DNA of 64,000 bases from Acidobacteriota bacterium (lineage in GTDB: Bacteria; Acidobacteriota; Blastocatellia; Pyrinomonadales; Pyrinomonadaceae): positions 372,001 to 436,000 of the forward strand of contig JADJBB010000021.1 in NCBI GenBank assembly GCA_016703965.1, read 5' to 3'. Below, in pieces: positions 7,574 through 16,239 of the stretch (positions are counted from its first letter, which is position 1; each line of letters begins with the position of its first letter). Made by a program: the position numbers and the translations under genes. The notes beneath the pieces are model-generated. The model was given only the letters and a program-made list of their open reading frames with translations. It was not told where the DNA came from and made no database searches.

Positions 7574-10441
7574 ATGAGTGAACAAATAGATCTAAAGAAA
7601 ACAGTTAATCTGCCGAAAACGGATTTTTCGCAGAAGGCAAATCTGGGCCAGAGCGAGCCTGCGCGTTTGAAGAAATGGCAGGAGATGGGGCTTTATGACA
7701 AGGTGCTTGAGGCTCGAAAAGGGCGAGAGAAATTCATCCTGCACGACGGCCCGCCGTATGCGAATGCGGACATTCACATCGGTACCGCGCTGAATAAGAT
7801 CCTCAAGGATTTCGTCGTCAAAACGCGCTCGATGATGGGTTTTGAGGCTCCGTATGTGCCTGGGTACGATTGTCACGGGCTGCCGATCGAGACTTTGGTC
7901 GAGAAGAAATTGGCGGAGAAGGGTAAGAATAAGGCTGATATTCCAGTGTCGAGCTTTCGGCGCATCTGCCGCGAACACGCGTCGACGGCGATGAATAACC
8001 AGACGCGCGACTTTCAGCGCCTGGGCATCCTCGGCGAATGGAAAACACCGTATCTGACGATGTCTGCCGAATACGAATCGTCGACGGCCCGCCTCTTCGG
8101 CAAATTTCTCGAACGCGGCTTCGTTTACAAGGGCCTGCGTCCGGTCTATTGGTGCATTCACGACCAGACTGCCCTTGCCGAGGCTGAGGTCGAGTACCGC
8201 GAGCATCATTCGCCCTCGGTTTATGTAAAATTCCCGATGAAATCCGACCCTGCGCAGATCGATCCGGCTCTGGCGGGTAAAAATGTTTTTGTAGTCATTT
8301 GGACGACGACGCCCTGGACGCTGCCCGCAAATCTTGGCATCACGGTGCATCCGGATTTCGATTATTCGGCGATCGAAGTAAAACCACCCGCTGACGCAGG
8401 TGGTTCTCCCTTTGAAGTTTATATCGTCGCGAGTGAGCTCGCGGGTGCTTTTGCGGAAACTTGCGGCTTTGCCGAATTCGAAGAGATCGCCCGGTTCAAA
8501 GGCTCAAAACTCGACCGTCTCGAAGCCATGCACGCCTGGCTCGACCGTTCGTCGCTCATAATGAATGCCGACCACGTCACGCTCGGCGAGGCTGATGCCG
8601 AGGTCGAACTCGACGCAAAGCACGAGAGCAAGGGTGCTGGAAAATCAGGAACAGGATGTGTTCACACCGCTCCCGGACACGGCGCGGATGACTTCGCGGT
8701 CGGTAAAAAATACGGACTCGAGGTTTATGCTCCGGTCGATGCCGCCGGCCGGTTCACGGCTGAGGTCGAGCATTTTGCGGGCCTGAGCGTTTTTGAGGCG
8801 AACCCGAAGATCGTCGAATTCCTTCGCGAACGCGGTGCTTTGGTTAACGTTGAGCGATACGATCACCGCTATCCGCATTGCTGGCGGTGCAAGAATCCGG
8901 TCATCTTCCGAGCGACGCCGCAGTGGTTCATTTCGATGGATGAAGCGGTTGGCGGCTCGTCTCTTCGCGAGCGAGCGATGCAGGAGATAAAGAGCGTAAA
9001 ATGGCTGCCCGAGTGGGGCGAGGGCCGGATGAACAACATGTTCAAGGGCCGTCCTGACTGGTGCGTTTCGCGTCAGCGTGCGTGGGGCGTGCCGATCCCG
9101 GTTTTTTATTGCCAAGCCTGTGATCAAGAGGTCGCCGATCCAAAGATCGTTGATCACGTTGCCGATATTTTTGCAGTCGAAACTGCTGACGCATGGTACG
9201 CAAGGCCCGAGCATGAATTGCTTCCTGAAGGATTCAAATGCGCGTGCGGCAGTGCGGATTTTCGCAAAGAGACGGATATTCTCGACGTTTGGTTCGATTC
9301 CGGCTCGAGCTGCGTTGCTGTGCTTGAGACTCGCGGCGAAACATTGAGATTCCCGGCTGATGTTTACCTCGAGGGTGGCGACCAGTATCGTGGCTGGTTC
9401 AATTCGAGCCTTAGCTGCGGTATCGCGGCACACGACCTTGCGCCGTACAAACAGATCATCACTCACGGCTGGGTTGTCGATGGTGAAGGCAGAAAGCAGT
9501 CGAAATCCATTGGCAACGTCACCGCTCCGCACGAGATCATCGACAAATCCGGTGCCGAGATCCTGCGTCTCTGGGCGGCGGCCGTGGATTATACCGAAGA
9601 TGTGAGATGTTCGGATGAGATCCTTTCGCGCGTCGTCGATGCGTATCGCAAGATGCGAAACACGCTGCGCTACGTGCTCGGCAATCTCGTCGAATTTGAC
9701 CCGGCGACCGACTCTGTCGCGCCGAACGACATGCTCGACATCGACCTGTGGGCACTCGCCGGGCTTAATGACGTGACCGAAAAGGTGCTCGCCGCATATG
9801 AAGCCTACGATTTTCAGGCGGCATATAACGCGCTGTACAATTTTTGCACGGTAACGCTGTCGGCTCGATATTTCGACATCATTAAAGATCGTTTGTATAT
9901 ATTCGCTCCGAAGTCGGTCGAGCGCCGGTCGGCACAGACGGCTTTGTTCCAGATCGCAGATTCGCTTTGTCGTCTGCTTTCGCCGATCCTTGTTTTCACG
10001 TCGGATGAAGCATGGGAAAACCTGCCGGGCGTACGTGAGGCTTCGGTCCACATTGCGGAATTTCCAAAGGTCATTGAAGCCGACAATTCCGGACTCGCCG
10101 ATAACTGGGAAAAGATCTTCTCGCTCCGCGATGAGGTTCTAAAGGCTCTGGAAACCGCCCGTAACGACAAGCAGATCGGCTCGTCGCTCGAGGCAAAGGT
10201 CATTCTGACGACCGACGCCTCAACGACGCGTCTGCTGCTCGACTATTATTCGCAGCTCCGATACATCTTCATTGTCTCGCAGGTCGAGGTTCACGAGGGC
10301 GAGAAATTTGCCGTCGAGATCCAAAAAGCCGACGGTGAGAAATGTGAAAGGTGTTGGAACTATTCCGTTCACGTCGGCGATTTTGAGGCTTTTCCGACGG
10401 TGTGTGAGCGATGCAATGACGCTCTTTTGGAGATCATATAG
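7574..10441 (+). CDS. ileS: Isoleucine--tRNA ligase
   Basis: The 955-residue class I enzyme charges tRNA-Ile in the cytoplasm. The HIGH signature appears as HIGT near residue 67 and KMSKS as KQSKS near 640. Residues about 180-390 form the CP1 editing domain, and the C-terminal zinc finger is present (CERCWNYS ... CERC, about 920-945). Length is normal. The CP1 region contains an extra KPPADAGGSP loop, encoded by a small palindromic repeat at 8384-8403. No Shine-Dalgarno sequence is obvious upstream of the ATG. A terminator-like hairpin sits directly in front. The position a short distance upstream of lspA is a common bacterial arrangement. Confidence 0.97.
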   Translation: MSEQIDLKKTVNLPKTDFSQKANLGQSEPARLKKWQEMGLYDKVLEARKGREKFILHDGPPYANADIHIGTALNKILKDFVVKTRSMMGFEAPYVPGYDCHGLPIETLVEKKLAEKGKNKADIPVSSFRRICREHASTAMNNQTRDFQRLGILGEWKTPYLTMSAEYESSTARLFGKFLERGFVYKGLRPVYWCIHDQTALAEAEVEYREHHSPSVYVKFPMKSDPAQIDPALAGKNVFVVIWTTTPWTLPANLGITVHPDFDYSAIEVKPPADAGGSPFEVYIVASELAGAFAETCGFAEFEEIARFKGSKLDRLEAMHAWLDRSSLIMNADHVTLGEADAEVELDAKHESKGAGKSGTGCVHTAPGHGADDFAVGKKYGLEVYAPVDAAGRFTAEVEHFAGLSVFEANPKIVEFLRERGALVNVERYDHRYPHCWRCKNPVIFRATPQWFISMDEAVGGSSLRERAMQEIKSVKWLPEWGEGRMNNMFKGRPDWCVSRQRAWGVPIPVFYCQACDQEVADPKIVDHVADIFAVETADAWYARPEHELLPEGFKCACGSADFRKETDILDVWFDSGSSCVAVLETRGETLRFPADVYLEGGDQYRGWFNSSLSCGIAAHDLAPYKQIITHGWVVDGEGRKQSKSIGNVTAPHEIIDKSGAEILRLWAAAVDYTEDVRCSDEILSRVVDAYRKMRNTLRYVLGNLVEFDPATDSVAPNDMLDIDLWALAGLNDVTEKVLAAYEAYDFQAAYNALYNFCTVTLSARYFDIIKDRLYIFAPKSVERRSAQTALFQIADSLCRLLSPILVFTSDEAWENLPGVREASVHIAEFPKVIEADNSGLADNWEKIFSLRDEVLKALETARNDKQIGSSLEAKVILTTDASTTRLLLDYYSQLRYIFIVSQVEVHEGEKFAVEIQKADGEKCERCWNYSVHVGDFEAFPTVCERCNDALLEII
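8384..8403 (+). repeat. Palindromic mini-repeat inside ileS
   Basis: A 20-base hairpin unit (CCACC ... GGTGG arms) codes in frame for PPADAGG within the editing domain of IleRS. It is related to the 33-bp repeat at 36438-36470 and 46281-46313, where the arms are CCGCC ... GGCGG. The paired A-to-G and T-to-C differences keep the stem intact. Confidence 0.6.
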
Positions 10442-10450
10442 GAGTCAGTT

Positions 10451-10885
10451 ATGTTAAGCCGCGTGATCATCACTATCGCGTTAATAATGACCGCTACTTG
10501 TCTGGCATACGGACAAGCTGTTCATACGCCGGAAAAAGGTTCGCCGGAGCGAAAGGCGATCCTCGACGCGCTACGCATCCCGGTCGAACGTGAATTAAAG
10601 CAGCCGATAGTTTTCGCGGCAGACCATTTTAATGTGACGGCGACCTGGGCTTTTATCGGCGGACAGCCGCAGACTCCGGGCGGCGGTGCTCCGAACTATC
10701 GCGGCACGCCGTATCAGGAAGCTAAGGACGCGGATATGTTCGATAACAATTTCTTTGCCCTGCTCAAAAAAACAGCGGGCAAGTGGAAGGTCGTGCATTA
10801 CGACATCGGCTGCACGGACGTTTGCTACGCCGATTGGTGGAAACGCTACAAGGCTCCGAAGGCGATATTTCCGTATACTGAGTAA
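10451..10885 (+). CDS. Small exported protein, unknown function
   Basis: The 144-residue product starts with a clear signal peptide (MLSRVIITIALIMTATCLAYG, cleavage probably after YGQA). A GGAG stands eight bases before the ATG, supporting the start. The mature part contains a Cys pair (DIGCTDVCYADWW) and a KWKVVHYDIG segment like the last strand of NTF2-like folds. The next gene also looks NTF2-like. It lies ten bases after ileS and is probably cotranscribed with it. I cannot name a function; a periplasmic NTF2-like protein is the closest description. Confidence 0.75.
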   Translation: MLSRVIITIALIMTATCLAYGQAVHTPEKGSPERKAILDALRIPVERELKQPIVFAADHFNVTATWAFIGGQPQTPGGGAPNYRGTPYQEAKDADMFDNNFFALLKKTAGKWKVVHYDIGCTDVCYADWWKRYKAPKAIFPYTE

Positions 10886-10945
10886 TTAGGTGAAACTCGA
10901 TAGGACGGAAAACGTATTTTTTTGGTTGACCAAGGGAATATTCCA

Positions 10946-11407
10946 ATGAATAGAAGATATTTGGTTATTGCGTCTATTTTTATGTTTAGCCTCGCGGCAT
11001 TTGCACATGGGCAAACAAGCGAGATGGACGCGGTAAAGATCCCGCTTGAAAATTACGTCAAGGCACACGCAACCGGCGATCCTGAGTTTGCGCGAAAAGC
11101 GTTTCATACCGAGGGCAATATGACCTTCGTCCGTGATGGCAAATACGTTACCGAGACGTTTGACGCGTTTATCAAACGGGCATTCACTGGAAAGCCGGCG
11201 GCGGACGAGGACAAGCGAAAAGATCACCGGCGGTTCGGCAAGATCGAGATCGTTGGCACTGCCGCAACGGCTACGATCATTCTGGAATATCCGACAGTGA
11301 AATTTACCGATTTTATGACGCTGCTTAAGTTCAACGGCGAATGGAAGATCGTTAATAAGAGCTTTTATGCAGAGCCAAAACCGGCCATCGAGCTGAAGAA
11401 GAATTAG
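10946..11407 (+). CDS. Exported NTF2-like protein (lumazine-binding-like)
   Basis: The 153-residue product has a signal peptide (MNRRYLVIASIFMFSLAAFAHG) and a mature domain of the SnoaL/NTF2-like group. The pattern IPLENYVKAHATGDPEFARK, then AFHTEGNMTFVRDGK, and a closing KFNGEWKIVNKSFY resembles the putative lumazine-binding family. ATG 10946 is chosen over an in-frame TTG at 10922 because it begins the signal peptide. The stop codon overlaps the GTG start of lspA by one base, so translation is probably coupled. Ligand and role are unknown. Confidence 0.78.
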   Translation: MNRRYLVIASIFMFSLAAFAHGQTSEMDAVKIPLENYVKAHATGDPEFARKAFHTEGNMTFVRDGKYVTETFDAFIKRAFTGKPAADEDKRKDHRRFGKIEIVGTAATATIILEYPTVKFTDFMTLLKFNGEWKIVNKSFYAEPKPAIELKKN

Positions 11408-11928
11408 TGGATAAGAAAGACATCATTTGGAAACTAGCCTACCTCGCCATTTCCGGCGGGGTATTCATGATAGACCAGACCACCAAAGCCTGGGCGGCAC
11501 GCTCACTGCGTTTTGATGGTGACAGGTCGGTGATTCCGGGGTTTTTGAATTTTGCGTATGCCCAGAATACGGGTGTGGCGTTCTCGATGCTGGACGACCA
11601 CGGCGATTCTGGACGTTGGGGATTATCTGTTGTCGCAATAGTTGCGGCGACGCTCGTGATGTACTTTTTCTGGCGAACCCCGCGCACCGACGACCGTGTG
11701 CTTGGCTCGCTCGCCCTACTTTTAGCGGGCATCGTCGGCAACGTCGTAGACCGTCTAAGATTGGGCTTTGTGATCGATTTTATTGACGTGCAATTCGGCA
11801 GCTGGCATTACCCGACGTTCAATGTTGCCGACGCTGCTATTTGTGTTGGAGCGGGTCTGCTGCTGATCGATATGTTTTTTTCGAAGAAACGGCAGGCGGA
11901 AGAACGGACTATAGAGAGTACGGAATGA
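11407..11928 (+). CDS. lspA: Lipoprotein signal peptidase (signal peptidase II)
   Basis: LspA is an inner-membrane aspartyl protease that removes signal peptides from diacylated prolipoproteins. The 173-residue product has four predicted membrane segments and the conserved blocks NTGVAFSM, GNVVDRLRLGFVIDFIDV and FNVADAAI. The catalytic aspartates are those in VVDRL and NVADA. The start is GTG, overlapping the previous stop codon. The substrate-preparing enzyme lgt lies close downstream, so the two steps of lipoprotein maturation are encoded together. Confidence 0.97.
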   Translation: MDKKDIIWKLAYLAISGGVFMIDQTTKAWAARSLRFDGDRSVIPGFLNFAYAQNTGVAFSMLDDHGDSGRWGLSVVAIVAATLVMYFFWRTPRTDDRVLGSLALLLAGIVGNVVDRLRLGFVIDFIDVQFGSWHYPTFNVADAAICVGAGLLLIDMFFSKKRQAEERTIESTE

Positions 11929-12212
11929 CTGATGGAGGTAAATTCATAGGTATAACGGGCATCCTGTGCGTAGGAGCTTGTATATTTGGAGAGGTCTGTT
12001 TGTTTGCTCAAGAGTTCGCGGCTCGCTCAGCATTGCCGTTGGAGATGCAAACTGCTGAAATGATTCAAAAGCACTTTGACGGAGAAGTGGTTTTGTTTTC
12101 AATCACCATTGGATTTCTACTACTGCTTTTGTCAGCAATTTTAGCTTTGATTTTTGGCGCCTCGTTCGCGATTTATGAGTCAAAGTTTGGAAGGCCTAAA
12201 TTGGAAAATTAG
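11925..12212 (+). CDS. Small membrane protein between lspA and lgt
   Basis: This 95-residue protein of unknown function overlaps the lspA stop by four bases (ATGA), which fixes the start at 11925. It has two hydrophobic segments, near residues 7-25 (FIGITGILCVGACIFGEV) and 55-80 (FSITIGFLLLLLSAILALIF), separated by a polar stretch. Base composition is lower in GC than lspA and lgt. The translational coupling makes it a real gene and suggests a membrane role, but nothing in the sequence ties it to lipoprotein processing. Confidence 0.65.
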   Translation: MTDGGKFIGITGILCVGACIFGEVCLFAQEFAARSALPLEMQTAEMIQKHFDGEVVLFSITIGFLLLLLSAILALIFGASFAIYESKFGRPKLEN

Positions 12213-12263
12213 ATCGGCCTCTAACGGTGTTTGTTGCTCGTTGCTTGAAGCGGATTCTGACTT

Positions 12264-13076
12264 ATGTATCCCGAACTATTTAGAATAGGCACATTTCCTG
12301 TAACCACCTACGGCATTTTTTTGGCGTTGGGAATGCTGCTTGCCCTGTTCGTTGCGTCCCGCCTTGCGGCTCGCGATGGATTGCCGCGTGAGCGAATCTA
12401 CGACCTTGGCCTTTGGGTGCTTGTCGGCGGGCTTGTTGGTTCGAAGCTGTTGATGATACTGGTTGACGATAACGTCAATGTCTTTACGCTCGATTTTCTG
12501 CGGTCGGGTGGTGTGGTTTACGGCGGGTTGCTTGGCGGCTTGATCAGCGTCGCCGTTCTGGTTCCGCTGTATAAACTGCCGTTTTGGAAGGTAGCGGATG
12601 CACTTGCACCTGGCGTTGCACTCGGACAGGCGATCGGGCGGCAAGGTTGTTTTGCCGCGGGTTGCTGTTGGGGAAAGGTTTGCGACAGCCCGCTCGGCGT
12701 GCATTTTACCGACGCTGGCCACGAATACACCGGCGTTCCAATCGTCGGTCCGGACGGAGCCGACTTATATTTATACCCGACCCAAATGATCGAAAGCCTG
12801 ACAATGCTCGCGGTTTTCGGTTTTCTGTTTTGGCTTCACAAACACAAAAAATTTGATGGCCAGGTGCTGATCGTTTACGGCATCATCTACACGCTCGTCA
12901 GATTTTCCATCGAATTCATCCGCGACGATCCGCGTGGCGATCTGTTCGGATTTACAACACTTACGGGTCTCTCCACTTCACAGGGGATCAGCCTTTTGGT
13001 TGCTGTCGGTGCGATAATCTTTCTCATCATTCGCCTCAAAAAGGTAAACGCTGCCTCTACGGCCTCTCATCCATAA
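12264..13076 (+). CDS. lgt: Prolipoprotein diacylglyceryl transferase
   Basis: Lgt moves diacylglycerol from phosphatidylglycerol to the lipobox cysteine, the first step of lipoprotein maturation. The 270-residue product is a multi-spanning inner-membrane protein. It begins with the family N-terminus (PELFRIGTFPVTTYGIFLAL), has GGVVYGGLLGG in the middle, and the signature region as GRQGCFAAGCCWGK, the cysteine-rich version of the usual GRxGNF motif seen in many bacteria. ATG 12264 gives the expected length. It lies just downstream of lspA. Confidence 0.95.
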   Translation: MYPELFRIGTFPVTTYGIFLALGMLLALFVASRLAARDGLPRERIYDLGLWVLVGGLVGSKLLMILVDDNVNVFTLDFLRSGGVVYGGLLGGLISVAVLVPLYKLPFWKVADALAPGVALGQAIGRQGCFAAGCCWGKVCDSPLGVHFTDAGHEYTGVPIVGPDGADLYLYPTQMIESLTMLAVFGFLFWLHKHKKFDGQVLIVYGIIYTLVRFSIEFIRDDPRGDLFGFTTLTGLSTSQGISLLVAVGAIIFLIIRLKKVNAASTASHP

Positions 13077-13323
13077 AAACAGCCCGAAAAAACTTCTAGA
13101 CACGCTCTCTCAAATTGGAGTAACATCCCAGTACTAGACGTTTCTCGATCAAATGTTAGTTGCGACGATCCGCGGTAGAAAATGTGGGATCCTTCAGTTG
13201 GTTCACGATTCTGCTGTGGTTTTGTGTCCTGTTTTTCCGGCATCACGACCCGTTCAGAGTCGGCAAGCTCTGGCGTAAATCAAAATCGTGCTGTCCGAAT
13301 TTTCCATTGAGTAGGAGGAGAAT

Positions 13324-14004
13324 ATGCGTAGGTTTTTTTGGTTGCTGCTTGCGGTCTTAGCTGTATTTTCGCCGATCGTTCGAGGACAGGATGATGGTGA
13401 ACAGCGGATAAAGAAAGCTCTGGTGGGCCGCACCGTCCTTGTCAAAATGGATCTGCCAGCGATAAATTCTGGCATAGATTTTGTCATGGATAATACTGAT
13501 GTTAGTTATAACGCCACAAAATGTAACACTTTGCTAAAGGAGTACGGCGTCGCCGTTAAGAACGGAACGCGTGCCCACATCACAGACGTCAGGATCTCAA
13601 ATCGCGGCATCGAAATGGATCTCGACGGCGGCGGTTTGCCAAGCAGCGATTGGGTGGTCGGCAATCTAAAGCTCGTCGAACCTGAACCAATGGCAAAAAC
13701 GGACCACGAGATCGAGATTGAACGACAACTCGCCGCCGACCCAACCTCGAACGGTGCCAGTTATCTGCGCAGCGAACTCGATTACGAACGTCAACGTCGA
13801 TCATCTCAGGATGAACGAAACCGAGAGGCGTTCCGCCGGATGGACATGATCCGCCGTCAGTATATTGATGAAAATCGCACGAAATGGGGATCCAAGGTGG
13901 TCGTCGTCGTTCGTACCAGAAAAGAATCCGTCAAAATGCGCGACATGGTCAAAGCTCTCGGCAAATATGTTGAGCTGTTACCAAGCGATAAACCCGCCGA
14001 ATAA
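13324..14004 (+). CDS. Exported protein, unknown function
   Basis: This 226-residue protein has a signal peptide (MRRFFWLLLAVLAVFSPIVRG) preceded by a strong ribosome binding site (AGGAGGAG, 13314-13321). The mature N-terminal half contains VGRTVLVKMDLPAINSGID and looks beta-rich. The C-terminal half is a highly charged helical stretch, probably a coiled coil (EIEIERQLAADP through RMDMIRRQYIDENR), followed by SKVVVVVRTRKESV. I do not recognise the family. The 247 bases before it contain no convincing gene. Confidence 0.7.
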   Translation: MRRFFWLLLAVLAVFSPIVRGQDDGEQRIKKALVGRTVLVKMDLPAINSGIDFVMDNTDVSYNATKCNTLLKEYGVAVKNGTRAHITDVRISNRGIEMDLDGGGLPSSDWVVGNLKLVEPEPMAKTDHEIEIERQLAADPTSNGASYLRSELDYERQRRSSQDERNREAFRRMDMIRRQYIDENRTKWGSKVVVVVRTRKESVKMRDMVKALGKYVELLPSDKPAE

Positions 14005-14118
14005 TCAATGGAGCTGCTGATGGGCTCTCAACGGAGAGCTCATCAACCTGGTTCCGCCCTTAATAGATTTGCCCTTTGATCGCGGCTGGCCGATAATGTC
14101 TTTGGCCATCCCCGTTCT

Positions 14119-15165
14119 ATGTCATATAGTCTCGATCTGCTTCCGCAAACGAACAAAAAAACGATCCAACTCCTGATTTTGGTACTCACGATCGCCACCT
14201 TTTTCGGTAACGTATCTGCCGAATGTTTGCCTGAACCCAAGGATTTGGCATGGCTCGATCGAACAATGAAGGTTTGGAAATCGGTCCGGCGCGATCAGCT
14301 TAAATTAAAACCAGCAAAGATGCCTTGGCTGGTCTTGTTTGATGAAAATTGTGTATTTAACTTCGATCCGGATGACAGGTTTTTTCAACGTTTGGGAACA
14401 AAAAAGCAAACTCAATACCTTGCCGGTAAACGAACGACGGTATTTTCGGCAGCTCATAATGGAAAGATACGGCTTCCTGATTCACAGGTAATTCCGGCAC
14501 GGTTGATAAGTTTTGCGGCGAATTTCGACAATGATAAACGCTCGTTCTTTGTCGCCGCTCTACCATCGATCTGGTCGAGAGCCGAGCATTTGCAGGGCGA
14601 GAAGAACGTCCCGACACTCGTTCGGGCGGTTTACGTTCATGAACTGACGCACACATATCATCGAAATTTTTTCGTGAGATTGAGTCAGATCGAGAAAGAG
14701 CTGAAGGATATCGAGAATTTTGACGATGATATTATTCAGAACACCTTTGGCAAGGATGAGCGTTTTCGCAAAGCCTATCTGGACGAGATCTCGCTAGCGA
14801 ATTCTGCTGCGGAAGAGACGAATATAACAAAAAAACGCGCTGCTGCAAGGCTGCTGCTCAACGCGATCAAGCAACGCCGAAATGATTTCTACGTTGGTGA
14901 AAAGAAGAAATTCGAAGAGGTCGAGGACGTATTTCTTACGATGGAAGGTGTCGCAAACTGGGCGGGTTACCACGCCGCGATCTCGGATGGCCTCGATGAG
15001 AAAACGGCGTCGAAACTGATCCGCCGCGGAGGCAAAAATTGGTCGCAGGAAGAGGGCATTCTGCTCTTTATGATCATCGATCCGCTCCTGCCGCACTGGC
15101 AGCGGACCGCGTTCGGTAATAAGCGAGTTTCGATAGTGGACTTGCTTGAGAGGGCCGTTCGGTAG
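14119..15165 (+). CDS. Exported protein with HExxH metalloprotease-like motif
   Basis: The 348-residue product starts with a long n-region and hydrophobic signal segment (TIQLLILVLTIATFFGNVSA). Near residue 175 it has RAVYVHELTHTYHRNF, an HExxH zinc-binding pattern inside a helix, as in zinc metallopeptidases. A possible third ligand is the Glu in TMEGVANWAGYH near residue 276, which would make it gluzincin-like. Between them is a charged helical insertion. The C-terminal half continues with MIIDPLLPHWQR. No family name can be assigned safely; protease activity is inferred from the motif only. Confidence 0.6.
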   Translation: MSYSLDLLPQTNKKTIQLLILVLTIATFFGNVSAECLPEPKDLAWLDRTMKVWKSVRRDQLKLKPAKMPWLVLFDENCVFNFDPDDRFFQRLGTKKQTQYLAGKRTTVFSAAHNGKIRLPDSQVIPARLISFAANFDNDKRSFFVAALPSIWSRAEHLQGEKNVPTLVRAVYVHELTHTYHRNFFVRLSQIEKELKDIENFDDDIIQNTFGKDERFRKAYLDEISLANSAAEETNITKKRAAARLLLNAIKQRRNDFYVGEKKKFEEVEDVFLTMEGVANWAGYHAAISDGLDEKTASKLIRRGGKNWSQEEGILLFMIIDPLLPHWQRTAFGNKRVSIVDLLERAVR

Positions 15166-15209
15166 ATAGTTCAAGTAGAGGCTGTGTGCGGACACGGCGG
15201 GGAAATAAA

Positions 15210-16196
15210 TTGATCGAAACTCAGGATACACAAACCAGCGACACCGAAACGTCATTAACCTTCACCGTCGAACCCGATGACGCGGGAATGCGTCTTGACG
15301 CGTACCTGGCTGATCGGATCGAAGGCTGGTCGCGCTCTAAGCTGCAGAAATTGATCGAGAACGAGGATGTTCTCGTCAACGAAAAGTCAGTAAAACCATC
15401 GCACAAGGTTCGGGACAATGACGAGATCGAGGTCGAGTTGGTCGAGATCCAGGCGACGGTCTTCGAGCCTGAGAACATACCGCTCGATATAGTTTACGAG
15501 GACGAGTTCCTTGCCGTCATTAACAAACCGGCGGGAATGGTCGTCCATCCCGGAGCCGGAGTTCAGACCGGAACGCTCGCGAACGCGATCGCCTATCATT
15601 TTGCCGAATCATTCGCCGAACAGAATCGGGACAATCCTGGAAGCACGCGCATCGGCATCGTTCATCGCCTCGACAAAGACACATCGGGCCTGATCGTTGT
15701 CGCTAAATCGGACGAAATGCACGAGGCACTGTCTGAGCAGTTTCGCGAACGCGAGGTGTATAAATCGTATGTCGCGCTCGTCCACGGCTCGCTCGAACAG
15801 AATATGGGCAAGGTCGACGCGCCGATCGGCCGCAACAAGCACAATCGCCTGCGGATGAAGGTCGCAACGCACGGACGCAGTGCCGTTTCGCTGTGGAAGG
15901 TGCGAAAGCGTTTCGACAAATTCACGCTCCTCGACATCGAGATCAAAACCGGCCGCACACACCAGATCCGCGTCCACATGGGCTATCTCAATCACCCGGT
16001 AGTTGGCGACGAGATCTACAACGAAGGCCGCGACAACACCGTCATGGACAGCTACGTAAGAAACGGCATCGCCTCAATGCGCCGCTTCTTTCTCCACGCC
16101 GAAAAACTCTCATTCACCCACCCAAAAACCAAAGAACGTCTCGAATTCACACAGGAATTGCCGACAGAATTGAAAGAATTTTTGGATTTGCTATGA
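15210..16196 (+). CDS. rluD: 23S rRNA pseudouridine synthase RluD-like
   Basis: RluD-type enzymes convert uridines of 23S rRNA helix 69 to pseudouridine. The 328-residue product has an N-terminal S4 RNA-binding domain (MRLDAYLADR ... RSKLQKLIENEDVLVN) and the RluA-family catalytic block RIGIVHRLDKDTSGLIVV, whose Asp is the nucleophile, followed by KTGRTHQIRVHM. The start is uncertain: TTG 15210 has GGGGA at the right distance and is chosen; GTG 15186 in the same frame adds eight residues. RluA/RluC-type specificity cannot be excluded by reading alone. Confidence 0.9.
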   Translation: MIETQDTQTSDTETSLTFTVEPDDAGMRLDAYLADRIEGWSRSKLQKLIENEDVLVNEKSVKPSHKVRDNDEIEVELVEIQATVFEPENIPLDIVYEDEFLAVINKPAGMVVHPGAGVQTGTLANAIAYHFAESFAEQNRDNPGSTRIGIVHRLDKDTSGLIVVAKSDEMHEALSEQFREREVYKSYVALVHGSLEQNMGKVDAPIGRNKHNRLRMKVATHGRSAVSLWKVRKRFDKFTLLDIEIKTGRTHQIRVHMGYLNHPVVGDEIYNEGRDNTVMDSYVRNGIASMRRFFLHAEKLSFTHPKTKERLEFTQELPTELKEFLDLL

Positions 16197-16239
16197 TTGG
16201 AGCCAAGTACTAAACCACCAAAGCTCCGTTCTGATAACA

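Noticed and set aside
8645..10051. Long minus-strand open frame opposite ileS
   Set aside because: It lies fully within strongly conserved IleRS coding sequence; its residues show no domain pattern.
13077..13323. Small open frame with a hydrophobic stretch near 13160-13300
   Set aside because: It runs into the strong ribosome binding site and start of the next gene in another frame and has no recognisable start or family.
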